DNA from: Bin5 sp022827195
GTDB lineage: Bacteria > Chloroflexota > Anaerolineae > Caldilineales > Caldilineaceae
Assembly (NCBI GenBank): GCA_965208275.1
Contig: OZ242331.1
Span: forward strand, 930,001-994,000
DNA: 64,000 bases
Direction of reading: 5' to 3'
Position 1 is the first letter of the stretch; the number at the start of each line of letters is the position of its first letter. This document shows, one piece after another, positions 16,483-24,420 of the stretch. The notes beneath the pieces are model-generated. The model saw only the letters and a program-made list of their open reading frames with translations, searched no databases and had not been told where the DNA came from. The position numbers and the translations under genes were made by a program.

Positions 16483-17685
16483 TCACGGGCTGTTGGGGTC
16501 ATCCGCCCCGCTGTTTGCCAGGAATTCGAGTGCGCGGCCGACGCCCCCGCTGGAGTGAGGTACGCCGCTGGCCGCCAACCCCATCTCGATACCGCACAGC
16601 GTGCCGGCCAGCGTTAGTTCGTTGAGATCGCCGAGATGGCCGATGCGAAACAGCATGCCCTTGACCTTGCCCAGCCCGCTCCCCAGCGACATGTCGAAGC
16701 GTTCGAGAATGACCCGCCTCAACTCGTCTGCGTCATAGCCTGCGGGCATGGCGACGGCGGTGAGGGCCTGGGAGTAGGCGCAAGGGTCCTGACAGAATAC
16801 GTCCAGGCCCCAGCCGCGCACGGCTCGCCGGGTCGCCTCTCCCAAGCGCGCGTGGCGGGCAAAGACCTGTGGCAACCCTTCTTCGAGCAGCATCGAGAGG
16901 GCCTCATCCAGAGCGAACAGGAGGTTTATCGCCGGTGTGTAGGGGAAGAAGCCGCGTTCATTGAACTCCAATACCGGTTTCCAGTCCCAGTAGGAGCGGG
17001 GCAAGCCGGCGGAACCGGCAGCGTCGAGCGCCTTGGGGCTGAGCGCGTTGAAGCCTAGGCCCGGCGGAAGCATCAGTCCCTTCTGCGAACCGGCCACCGT
17101 CACGTCGACCCCCCATTCTTCATGGCGGTAGTCGATAGCGCCGAGAGAGGAGATCACGTCAACGAGGAGCAGCGCGTCATGGCCGGTGCGGTCGAGCGCG
17201 GCGCGTGCGGCGGCCACGTCGTTGACAACACCTGTCGAGGTCTCGTTGTGGACCATGGCTACTGCGCGGATGTCGCGACCGCGGTCGGCGGCAAGACGGC
17301 TTTCGAGAGCGGCGACGTCGATCGGGCAACGCCAGTCACCCGGTAGTGTCTCGACGGTGAGCCCTAGTCCGACAGCAACTTTCTGCCAGTTAACCGCGAA
17401 CTGGCCGTTGTCGCCGAACAGAACGCGATCCCCCGGCGACAGCGTATTGACCAGCGCCGCCTCCCATGCGCCCGTGCCGGATGAGGGAAAGATGACTACG
17501 GGGCCCTGTGTCTGGAAGACCAGCTGCAGCCGGTCCAGGACTTCCAGCGTGAGTCTGGCGAAAGCGGGGCCTCGGTGGTCGATGGTGGAGCGGGAGAGGG
17601 CGCGTGCGACGCGCTCCGGCAGGTTTGTCGGCCCGGGTATCTGAAGAAAGTGGCGTCCCGCAGTATAGGCAGTATAGGTTGACAT
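16483..17685 (-). CDS. Class V aminotransferase (alanine/serine-glyoxylate type)
   Basis: A 400-residue fold-type I PLP enzyme of the AGT/SGAT/PucG group. It opens with a phosphate-binding IPGPTNLPERV motif typical of the group. The PLP-binding aspartate is in LLLVDVISSLGAIDY and the Schiff-base lysine in VTVAGSQKGLMLPPG. Members transfer the amino group of Ser, Ala or a ureidoglycine-like donor to glyoxylate. ATG 17685 is chosen because GAGG lies nine bases upstream; ATG 17694 is an alternative. It sits between the SelA-like enzyme and the hydroxyacid dehydrogenase. Glyoxylate made by the dehydrogenase could be its acceptor, but this is inference. Confidence 0.8.
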   Translation of the reverse strand: MSTYTAYTAGRHFLQIPGPTNLPERVARALSRSTIDHRGPAFARLTLEVLDRLQLVFQTQGPVVIFPSSGTGAWEAALVNTLSPGDRVLFGDNGQFAVNWQKVAVGLGLTVETLPGDWRCPIDVAALESRLAADRGRDIRAVAMVHNETSTGVVNDVAAARAALDRTGHDALLLVDVISSLGAIDYRHEEWGVDVTVAGSQKGLMLPPGLGFNALSPKALDAAGSAGLPRSYWDWKPVLEFNERGFFPYTPAINLLFALDEALSMLLEEGLPQVFARHARLGEATRRAVRGWGLDVFCQDPCAYSQALTAVAMPAGYDADELRRVILERFDMSLGSGLGKVKGMLFRIGHLGDLNELTLAGTLCGIEMGLAASGVPHSSGGVGRALEFLANSGADDPNSP

Positions 17686-17713
17686 GGAAAGCATCCTCGG
17701 GGGTTCGGGGCCG

Positions 17714-18841
17714 CTATGCCAGTTCTTCTTGCAGGCGGCGCAGCAGCAGTTCGGTTTCGCCTTCGCGCAGGGTATGGACTGCGAGGTTTAGGCCGCCGCC
17801 CTCGGCGCGACAGAAGATCGCAGGCGAGCCGGCGCCCAGCGCGTCGGCCACTTCTTCGGCCGTCCGGCCGGTGGCCTGCTCGTCCCAGTGGACGCGCAGC
17901 CGCATCCAGGGGCCGGCGCCATCCTGCTCCCACAAATTGTCGGCCTTGACGTGGGTCAGCCCGGACAGTCCGGCGGAGATCTGCGCGATGCGCTCGGACT
18001 GGAGCTGGAGACGCTGCTCGTGGTCGGCCTCCAGCCAGCTGCGAAGAGCAATCGTCGTGCCGATCACTTCCTGGCGGTCGACCTTGTAGCCGCGGCCGAC
18101 GCTGTTGTTGCCGGTCTCGAAGCCGGTGAAGCCGTTGAGGCGCGCGGCGCTGACCATTTCGCCATTTCCGCAGAGAATGCCGGTCGAGTTGCCCGAGCCG
18201 AGGTATTTGCCGCCGAAGCAGACGAGGTCGGCGCCGCTGGTGGCGACGCGGCGCATCCGTTCGAGAGGGTAGATCTCGGCGGCGGCGTCGACCAGGACGG
18301 GGATGCCCGCGGTGTGCGCGATCTCGATGGCGTCCGGCAAGGAAACGGTGTTGGGGAAGCGTTCGCCCGCGGCGAAATAGAGCAGGCCGGCTGTCTGCGG
18401 ACCGATGGCGTCTCGCAGCTGCTGGGGTGTGCAGCTGTCGTCGTCGCCAACCTCGACCAGTTTGCCGCCCGGCGTTGTAACGCTGCGATCATAGCGGTAG
18501 CGGGTCGCCTTCTGGATGAGGAATTCGTTCGGGATACCGGTCGTATCGGGCAGGCTGCGGATGCGTTCGGGGTCGGTGCCCGCCAATATTGCGGCGGCTC
18601 CTTGCACGAGCGCGGCGTAGCAACCGGAGGTAACCAGCCCGCCGCCGGTGCCGAGCATCCCGCCAATCGCCTTGCTGGCGCCGTCGAAGACGTCTTCCAT
18701 CAGGGTATAGGCCGTGTTGGCCGACTCCATCGCGTCCTGCACCTCCTGCGATAGCACCGAGCCGCCAAGAATCGTCATGTGGCCGGCGGCGTTGATGATC
18801 GGCTTGATTCCGAGCGTTTCATAGATATCGGAACTGGACAT
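17714..18841 (-). CDS. SelA/DgaE-like PLP-dependent enzyme
   Basis: A 375-residue PLP enzyme of the SelA-like (L-seryl-tRNA(Sec) selenium transferase-like) family. It starts with the characteristic YETLGIKPIINAAGHMT. It has a glycine-rich cofactor loop (LVTSGCYAALVQGAAA), an active-site Asp in PVLVDAAAEIYP and the probable PLP lysine in LVCFGGKYLGSGNS. Such stand-alone SelA-like proteins include D-glucosaminate-6-phosphate ammonia-lyase (DgaE) and other sugar-acid lyases. True SelA is unlikely because the protein is short and no other selenocysteine genes are near. A good ribosome site (AAGGAG) precedes ATG 18841. The gene is 18 bases from the dehydratase and 28 from the aminotransferase, in one operon. 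Confidence 0.75.
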   Translation of the reverse strand: MSSSDIYETLGIKPIINAAGHMTILGGSVLSQEVQDAMESANTAYTLMEDVFDGASKAIGGMLGTGGGLVTSGCYAALVQGAAAILAGTDPERIRSLPDTTGIPNEFLIQKATRYRYDRSVTTPGGKLVEVGDDDSCTPQQLRDAIGPQTAGLLYFAAGERFPNTVSLPDAIEIAHTAGIPVLVDAAAEIYPLERMRRVATSGADLVCFGGKYLGSGNSTGILCGNGEMVSAARLNGFTGFETGNNSVGRGYKVDRQEVIGTTIALRSWLEADHEQRLQLQSERIAQISAGLSGLTHVKADNLWEQDGAGPWMRLRVHWDEQATGRTAEEVADALGAGSPAIFCRAEGGGLNLAVHTLREGETELLLRRLQEELA

Positions 18842-18859
18842 TGCGCTTCACTCCTTGTT

Positions 18860-20050
18860 TCAGTTGAAAAAGTCCTTGTCGTCTGCCGCCAAATAGTTGC
18901 GGGTCGCATTCTTGTTCATGCTTATGCCGAGACCGGGCCGGTCCCAGACGTTGATATAGCTGTTCTCGACGATGGGGTCCGGCAGGCCATCGACAATATC
19001 ATACCACCAGTCCGGCCGTCCGACCGGATATTCGAAGGCGATGTAGTTGCGCGGCAGGGCCGCGGCGGCCTGTACGAGCGCGGCGAGGCCGATCAGCCCG
19101 TCGCCCGTCCCGTGGGGCGCCATCAGAATGCCGTGCAGGTCGGCGTACTCGGCCACCCATTTGAGCTCGGCGATGCCGCCGATGTCGGCCGGGTCCGGCC
19201 CGACAATGTTAACGGCCTGCATCTCGAACAGCGCCTTGAAGTTCTGCCGCAGATAGATCTGCTCGCCGGTGTGAATTGGTGTGGATGTGCTGCGGGTGAC
19301 CTCGCGGTAGAGTTCGGCGAGTACAAAGGGGGTATAGTCGCCTGTGATCATGTCTTCGAGCCAGAGGACGTTCGTTCCCTCCAAAGTTTTGGCCAGGCGG
19401 ATGGCGTCGGGGAGGGTCCAGCCGGGACCGCAGTCCAGTGCGAGGCCGATTTCGTCGCCCAGCACCTCCTGCATCGCCTCGACGCAGGCGACGGTGTGAT
19501 TCAGACCCTTGGGCGTCAGCAGGCCGCGTTCGGTCTGGTGGTAGGCACCCAGCCGCTCACCGTAGTAGTAGCCGTCAAGCTCATCGGGCATGGCGCTGTG
19601 GAAGCCGATTCCTTGCTTGATGATCGAGAAGCCTTCGGGCAGCTCGGCCATGCGCGCCATGTTCTCGGCGTAGTGCTGCGGCTTCTGGCCTGCCAGCGGG
19701 AAACGGATAGCGCCGTTGTAGACGCGGACCTTGTCGCGCACTTTGCCGCCGAGCAGCTTGAAGACCGGGAGGCCGGCGGCCTGGCCGGCAATGTCCCAGA
19801 GCGCCATTTCGATGGCGCTGACCGCGCTGCCCCAGGGCTTGAAGCTGCCGAGACGGCGAATGCGCAGCATCACGCGCTCGACATCGGTCGGGTCCTGACC
19901 GACGATATAGTCGCGGTAGAAGAGCACATGCGGCTTCAGATAGGGCTTGAAATGTTCGGCCTGGCCGTAGCCCTCGATGCCAGCATCGGTCGCGATGCGC
20001 ACGACAGGGCTGCCGCCGAGGATGGCGCACTTGAGATCGGTGATTTTCAT
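18860..20050 (-). CDS. Enolase-superfamily dehydratase/racemase (MR/MLE family)
   Basis: A 396-residue mandelate racemase / muconate lactonizing enzyme family protein. The N-terminal capping domain starts at ATG 20050 (MKITDLKCAIL). The metal ligands are read as Asp in LALDCGPG, Glu in LWLEDMI and Glu in HTGEQIY. A possible base lysine is in IIKQGIG, the acid/base Asp in VGPDPADIGG, and the His of the mandelate-racemase subgroup in LMAPHGTGDG. This pattern is typical of acid-sugar dehydratases that dehydrate an aldonate to a 2-keto-3-deoxy acid. The exact substrate is unknown. It leads the four-gene operon and faces a divergent FAH-family hydrolase. Confidence 0.8.
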   Translation of the reverse strand: MKITDLKCAILGGSPVVRIATDAGIEGYGQAEHFKPYLKPHVLFYRDYIVGQDPTDVERVMLRIRRLGSFKPWGSAVSAIEMALWDIAGQAAGLPVFKLLGGKVRDKVRVYNGAIRFPLAGQKPQHYAENMARMAELPEGFSIIKQGIGFHSAMPDELDGYYYGERLGAYHQTERGLLTPKGLNHTVACVEAMQEVLGDEIGLALDCGPGWTLPDAIRLAKTLEGTNVLWLEDMITGDYTPFVLAELYREVTRSTSTPIHTGEQIYLRQNFKALFEMQAVNIVGPDPADIGGIAELKWVAEYADLHGILMAPHGTGDGLIGLAALVQAAAALPRNYIAFEYPVGRPDWWYDIVDGLPDPIVENSYINVWDRPGLGISMNKNATRNYLAADDKDFFN

Positions 20051-20413
20051 GGCAACGGTCCGCGTCGAGTTGGTGTAAATCCGATTGCGAAGGTCGTTAA
20101 CCCCGTACAGGCTGGCGCGGCACGAATCAATGGAAGGATCGCCGCGGCGTGGCAAAATTGTACTGCGTTTCGCCTCTTAGTGCCAGCAATAGGCATCCTG
20201 AGATCTCTCCCCGCACGTCACGCGGATATTTTCCACGACTGTTCGGTTTGGTACAATTGTCGTCACCGTGGGCGGCGCGAATTCTTTCGTTGTCGTCCGG
20301 CCCATCGGCCATCTGCACGGCGCTGCACCGGCAGCCGGGCAGTGCAATAGGGGGCGATTTGGGCCGGTCTGCGCCGTCAAAACAGCCAGCACAAGAGACG
20401 AGGATACAACAAC
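20051..20413. other. Divergent intergenic region, no gene seen
   Basis: These 363 bases separate the minus-strand dehydratase operon from the plus-strand FAH gene and must hold both promoters. The only plus-strand candidate I can see is TACAAT at 20252-20257 with a poor -35 (TTTTCC) 17 bases upstream. No clear minus-strand promoter or palindromic operator stands out. Confidence 0.4.
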
Positions 20414-21253
20414 ATGCGACTTCTGCTTTTCGATGACCACAAACTGGGCGTGTGGGACGGCCAACAGGTCCTGGATGCGTCGGCCGCGGTCGCCGACCGC
20501 GGGCATCATTCGCCCCAGGAGATGATGGAAATGGTGATCGGTGACTGGACGAACGCCGAATCCCGCATCCGCGACGCGATCGACGGTGCGCCGGGCATCG
20601 CCCTCGATGAGGTGACGTGCCGGCCGCCGCTTCCCAGGCCGGGCCAGCTGGTCTGCCTGGCCGGGAACTACCTGGAGCCCCAGAAGCCGGAGAGAGGTCT
20701 ATTCAACGCCTTTCTCAAGTCGCCCAACGCTGCGCTCGGCCACGGTGGGACGGTCGTCCTGCCCGATGCCGAGGCGAGTGTCTTCCACTTCGAGCCGGAG
20801 CTGGCGCTGGTCATCGGCAAGCGCGCCAGCCGCATCGCTGCCGAGGACGCAATGGACCACGTTTTCGGCTACACCCAGTTCATCGACGTCTCGGCGAGGG
20901 GGCTGCCCGGCGGCTTCTTTCTGGGCAAGTCGTGGCACACGTTTGCGCCGATGGGCCCACTGCTGGTGACGCGCGATGAGGTCCCCGATGCCAACGACTT
21001 GGGCGTGCGACTGTGGGTCAACGACGAGCAGCGCCACGACATCACGACCGCCGACATGGACCGCCATATTCCCGAGCTTTTGGCCGAGGTGACAAATGTG
21101 CTGCCGCTCGAACCGGGCGACGTAGTCTCGACGGGGACGCATCACTTTGGCCTTGAGCCGGTCCAGGAGGGCGACACGATCCGGCTCGAGATCGAGCAGT
21201 TGGGGCCTGCGCTGGTTGTGAAGTGCCAGGACCCTTCGGGCCGCTCCTGGTAG
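20414..21253 (+). CDS. Fumarylacetoacetate hydrolase family protein
   Basis: A 279-residue FAH-family enzyme. The C-terminal catalytic domain shows the metal-binding acid pair in FHFEPELALVIG, the GYTQFIDVSARG strand, the KSWHTFAPMGP motif (normally KS.D.F.P.GP) and VSTGTHHFGLEPVQEGD near the end. These enzymes hydrolyse C-C bonds of beta-diketo acids or decarboxylate/isomerise related compounds. Next to an MR/MLE dehydratase and a lactate-type dehydrogenase, a role as a 2,4-diketo-3-deoxy-acid hydrolase (sugar acid to pyruvate plus a hydroxyacid) is attractive but is inference. In the motif after KSW, Asp is replaced by His, a small departure from the usual pattern. Confidence 0.8.
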   Translation: MRLLLFDDHKLGVWDGQQVLDASAAVADRGHHSPQEMMEMVIGDWTNAESRIRDAIDGAPGIALDEVTCRPPLPRPGQLVCLAGNYLEPQKPERGLFNAFLKSPNAALGHGGTVVLPDAEASVFHFEPELALVIGKRASRIAAEDAMDHVFGYTQFIDVSARGLPGGFFLGKSWHTFAPMGPLLVTRDEVPDANDLGVRLWVNDEQRHDITTADMDRHIPELLAEVTNVLPLEPGDVVSTGTHHFGLEPVQEGDTIRLEIEQLGPALVVKCQDPSGRSW

Positions 21254-21294
21254 TGCGGCGGCGGCGCGCTGTGCGCGGCAGAGCCAAAAAAAGG

Positions 21295-21324
21295 TTGCTT
21301 GTAACACACTCAAGAGTGTGATAC
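21295..21324 (+). promoter_or_regulatory. Candidate regulated promoter with dyad in the spacer
   Basis: TTGCTT (21295-21300), 18-base spacer, TGATAC (21319-21324). Within and just beyond the spacer lies a perfect inverted repeat CACACTC-AA-GAGTGTG (21305-21320). A dyad placed between -35 and -10 is the classic position for a MerR- or TetR-type operator. It would drive the DoxX-like gene. Confidence 0.45.
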
Positions 21325-21388
21325 GCTTCGGTTTGAGGGATTGGGATCCGCCCGGGTCCGGCCTGCCCGCACTTTGGGCGGATAGCAG

Positions 21389-21435
21389 TTTGGTTGCCGC
21401 CAATCTACGACAGCGTGTTGTTGGCGGCAACCAAA
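21389..21435. repeat. Perfect 15-bp inverted repeat (leader hairpin)
   Basis: TTTGGTTGCCGCCAA (21389-21403) and its exact reverse complement (21421-21435) flank a 17-base loop. In RNA this would be a very stable hairpin about 155 bases before the DoxX-like start and 65 bases after the candidate promoter. No T-run follows, so it is not a normal terminator. It may be a leader control element or a solitary mobile hairpin. Confidence 0.6.
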
Positions 21436-21591
21436 TTTGCTCGCACCGCGGCCGTCGCGGTCCAACGCCTCTGTGCAGACGCTGCCCCGCATGCGAAACC
21501 CGTCCGTATGTGTCGCGGGCGAAACGTAACCCACTTTCCCCAACCACGCACCTGCCCAAACAAGGTCCCGAACGCCCAGGCAGCAGCGATC

Positions 21592-22512
21592 TTGTCCATC
21601 TACGTCGAGATTTCAATTCGCGGCACCCTTGACGAACTGCGGCGGCGAACGCAGGTTCCCGTGCTGCACGAACGCTGGGACCTTCGATTCACGTCTATTG
21701 AGTATCTGGAAAGGGCGGACGACTCCCCTGTCCAGCCGTTTCGCTATGCCACGCACATCGGATTCGGCAGAGAAATTGAGGGCTGGGGTGAAATGGTCGG
21801 CGAGCGCCTGGACGCCAACGCGCGCGCCTCGGCGCTCAAGTTTGGGTCCGACGACCCGCGCTCGTTGATCAGTTCTGGCTTCGGTTATTGGAAGTTCGAG
21901 CAGATCGGTGAGGAATTGCGCTTTGTCACCGGCTTCGACTACGACGTTCGGTGGGGACTGTTCGGGCGGGTCTACGACTGCCTTTTCTTTCGTCCTCTTC
22001 TTGGCTGGGCAACTGCCTGGAGCTTCGACCGGCTGAGGCTGTGGATTGAGCAGGAGAAGGAACCGCAACAGGCCGCCCGGCAGGCGCTCATTCATGCGGT
22101 CGCGGCCGCAGCGCTCGCCTTTCTCTGGACATGGCAGGGGTTGGTGCCCAAGCTTTGGGCTCTGCATTCCGCCGAAGTTGAACTGTCGCTCGCAACGGGC
22201 ATCCCGGAGTCAATGGCGCCTTGGTTACTGCGTGTTCTGGGCGCAGCCGAGGTTGTATTCGGGCTTGCCTATCCCTTTTTCGCCCGCCGCGGCTGGCCCT
22301 GGCTGCTGACCGCCGGATCGATGGCGGTTGGGCTGCTCGTCGTGCTTACCGCCGCGCCCGACTTGGTCCAGGGACCCTTCAGTCCTCTCGTTCTCAATTT
22401 CTCGATGGCGGCGCTCGCTGTCATCGGCCTGATGTCATTGCGCGATCTGCCTTCGGCGCGGCGCTGCCTGCGCCGTCCGCCCAAAGAGCAGCCGGAGGAG
22501 ATCGGGACTTGA
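21592..22512 (+). CDS. DoxX-like membrane protein with SRPBCC-like N-terminus
   Basis: A protein of about 306 residues. The first 140 residues are soluble and look like a polyketide-cyclase/SRPBCC-type domain (VLHERWDLRFTSIEYL to GRVYDCLFFRPL). Four hydrophobic spans follow (around ALIHAVAAAALAFLW, LLRVLGAAEVVFGLAY, LLTAGSMAVGLLVVL and FSMAALAVIGLMSL) and match DoxX-like membrane proteins. The TTG at 21592 is the likely start; the frame is open for 66 more codons upstream, but that stretch is low in family-like features and contains the hairpin. The start choice is uncertain because no good ribosome site is visible. The gene ends in TTGA, overlapping the start of a broken DUF4166 gene, an arrangement consistent with a former two-gene operon. 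Confidence 0.6.
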   Translation: MSIYVEISIRGTLDELRRRTQVPVLHERWDLRFTSIEYLERADDSPVQPFRYATHIGFGREIEGWGEMVGERLDANARASALKFGSDDPRSLISSGFGYWKFEQIGEELRFVTGFDYDVRWGLFGRVYDCLFFRPLLGWATAWSFDRLRLWIEQEKEPQQAARQALIHAVAAAALAFLWTWQGLVPKLWALHSAEVELSLATGIPESMAPWLLRVLGAAEVVFGLAYPFFARRGWPWLLTAGSMAVGLLVVLTAAPDLVQGPFSPLVLNFSMAALAVIGLMSLRDLPSARRCLRRPPKEQPEEIGT

Positions 22513-22745
22513 CTTCGATCTATCAACGCGCTTTCGGAACGGATTTCAGTCGCGTGCACCAGCGCATGCAAGAGCGAATCGGGATCACGAGCGCGGGAGG
22601 ACGCGCGGCAATTGGCATGGGGACGATGGAAAACGTCCGGCGTCGACGCTTCTATACGCTGCCTCTCTCTACACCGGCACCTGGCGCAACATCATTTTTC
22701 CCGAACGGGGCCAGGACATACCTTTCACAACTGATTGTAGGCTTA
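22509..22745 (+). pseudogene. DUF4166-like gene remnant with CT-slippage frameshift
   Basis: TTG 22509 overlaps the DoxX stop (TTGA). The frame reads TSIYQRAFGTDFSRVH, then RIGITSAGGRAAIGMG and RRRFYTLPL, which is like the start of DUF4166 proteins. At the CT repeat near 22669-22677 the homology moves to another frame, giving YTGTWRNIIFPERGQDIPFT. Removing one CT from the repeat restores a single reading frame (LPLYTGTWRN). After about 22745 no further homology can be recognised, so the gene is also truncated. It is a broken partner of the upstream DoxX-like gene. Confidence 0.55.
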
Positions 22746-22972
22746 CAGGGACTCATAGGGGTGGGAGACCGTTGCCTGACTGCGCACCCCCAGCACGGGC
22801 CGGCGGCGGCGATTTGACGTCGACGAGTGGGTTGAGTCTGCGGACGGCCCAACGGACGCTTTCAGGCCGAGAAGTGAACAGCGGCAGGAGTAGCTCGCAA
22901 ACGGAGACCGTGCACGGCGCGGCCAGAGTAGGCGACGCTGGCGTACGATATGTTAAACAGTGAGAGTGGCCC

Positions 22973-24139
22973 ATGATTAATTCGCGACCGATCACAGCCG
23001 GGCCGAAACATCACTGGTTCGGCTATTACGACAAGCTCCAGTTCGATCCGTCGGCGCACTATGCGCTGGGCATGGAGGTCGGATTCGAGCACCGCCCGCC
23101 GACGCCAGAGGACAAGGTCCGGGTCGGCATGGTGGACCTGTGCGACGGCGACCGCTGGATCGAGCTAGGCGAGAGCCGCGCATGGGGCTGGCAAGCGGGC
23201 TGCATGCTGCAGTGGCTGCCGCGATCGGATGGTGAGGTCATCTGGAATGACCGGGAGGGCGGCAGGTTCGTCAGTCATGTCCTGAACGTCGGGACGTGTC
23301 AGCGGCGTACGCTGCCGCACCCGGTCTTCACGCTCAGTCCCGACGGCGTCAGCGCGCTGACGATCGACTTTCACCGCCTGGAGGATATGCGGCCGGGATA
23401 CGGCTACATGGGGATTCGCGACCCGTGGCACGATACGATGGCTCCACACGAGACCGGCATTCATGGGCTGGACCTGCGAACCGGCGGGAGCGAGCTGATC
23501 GTCAGCTTGGCCGAAGTGGCGGCGATCCCCTACCCGCACGGCGACATCAGCGAGGCCAAACACTACTTCAACGTACTCATTTTCAATCCCAGCGGCAGTC
23601 ACTTTCTCTTCCTGCATCGCTGGCGCTTCGGCGGCGGCGGCTTCCATACGCGTATGCTCACCGCTGCCGCGGACGGATCGGACCTTAAGGTTGTGGACCA
23701 TTCGGGTCATACTTCGCATCTGATCTGGCGAGATGACGGACACATTCTGGCCTGGTCGAGGCGGCCGTCGCATGGCGACGCGTTCTATCTTTTTCCAAAC
23801 GCCGCGGACGGCTCCTGTGGGCCTGACAGGGTCGTGGGGAAGGAGCGCATGCCGCTCAACGGACACTGCACCTACCTGTCGAACAACAATTGGGTCCTCA
23901 ACGACACCTATCCCCAGGGGGACGAGCGGCTGCAGGACCTCTACCTTTACCATGTTCCCAGCGACCGGCGGGTCGACCTCGGCCGGTTCCATGCGCCGCC
24001 AGCCTACACCGACACGCTGCGCTGCGACCTGCATCCGCGATCGACCCCGGACGGCAGCAAGATAGCGATCGATTCGGCGCACGGTGGGAATGGGCGACAG
24101 ATGTATCTGTTCGAGGTGGGGAAGGTGGTTGCGGAATGA
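22973..24139 (+). CDS. Beta-propeller (PD40-like) protein, copy 1
   Basis: A 388-residue protein built of repeated beta-strand units typical of WD40/PD40-like propellers (for example VFTLSPDGVSALTIDF, LIFNPSGSHFLFLHRW, LIWRDDGHILAW). It has no signal peptide and no membrane span. It is a close paralogue of the protein at 33042-34202: both start with RPIT.GPKHHWFGYYDKLQFD and share GHTSH..WRD, SHGDAFY, LNGHCTYL and the HPRS..DG closing blade. The conserved His residues (HHWF, HTSH, GHC, HGGNG) recall oligogalacturonate lyase-like propellers (PL22), which bind a metal through His. Enzyme activity is only a possibility. Its function is unknown. Confidence 0.6.
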   Translation: MINSRPITAGPKHHWFGYYDKLQFDPSAHYALGMEVGFEHRPPTPEDKVRVGMVDLCDGDRWIELGESRAWGWQAGCMLQWLPRSDGEVIWNDREGGRFVSHVLNVGTCQRRTLPHPVFTLSPDGVSALTIDFHRLEDMRPGYGYMGIRDPWHDTMAPHETGIHGLDLRTGGSELIVSLAEVAAIPYPHGDISEAKHYFNVLIFNPSGSHFLFLHRWRFGGGGFHTRMLTAAADGSDLKVVDHSGHTSHLIWRDDGHILAWSRRPSHGDAFYLFPNAADGSCGPDRVVGKERMPLNGHCTYLSNNNWVLNDTYPQGDERLQDLYLYHVPSDRRVDLGRFHAPPAYTDTLRCDLHPRSTPDGSKIAIDSAHGGNGRQMYLFEVGKVVAE

Positions 24140-24157
24140 ACAATTCGGATTTCGGCC

Positions 24158-24186
24158 TTGACATAATGATGCTGTGATGCTATGAT
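24158..24186 (+). promoter_or_regulatory. Strong promoter of vapBC, probably leaderless
   Basis: TTGACA (24158-24163), 17-base spacer, TATGAT (24181-24186). Six bases later the vapB ATG begins (24193), so transcription should start at the ATG itself. TGATGCT is repeated within the spacer (GATGCTGTGATGCT) and could be a VapBC binding site. Confidence 0.7.
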
Positions 24187-24192
24187 GTCCTT

Positions 24193-24420
24193 ATGCGTAC
24201 TACACTGAACATAGATGATGATGTGCTCGCAGTGGCGAGGGCCTTGGCGGAGCGCAACGGGTGCAGCCTGGGCAGCGCAGTTTCCGAGTTGGCGCGGCGC
24301 GGTTTCAAAGGGATGGGTGCTGTCGAGGAAGACAGGGGCTTACCGGTATTCAACGTCGATTCAGACGCTGCACCCATCACCAGCGAGGATGTGTACGGCG
24401 CGCTTGATGACTGGCCATGA
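24193..24420 (+). CDS. vapB: VapB-like antitoxin
   Basis: A 75-residue antitoxin. The N-terminus MRTTLNIDDDVLAVARALAE is the ribbon-helix-helix pattern of VapB/type II antitoxins, followed by a SELARRGF segment and an acidic C-terminal tail that would bind the toxin. It overlaps vapC by four bases (ATGA), the usual arrangement. By analogy the VapBC complex would bind its own promoter, which lies directly upstream and seems to produce a leaderless mRNA. Confidence 0.8.
   Translation: MRTTLNIDDDVLAVARALAERNGCSLGSAVSELARRGFKGMGAVEEDRGLPVFNVDSDAAPITSEDVYGALDDWP

Noticed and set aside
20229..20257. TTTTCC-17-TACAAT as promoter of the FAH gene
   Set aside because: The -35 is too far from consensus to call with confidence; mentioned only in the intergenic note.
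18779..20350. Long open frame (over 500 codons) on the plus strand opposite the dehydratase and SelA-like genes
   Set aside because: It is a high-GC antisense shadow; its protein has no family-like pattern, and the minus strand has clear enzyme motifs across the same bases.
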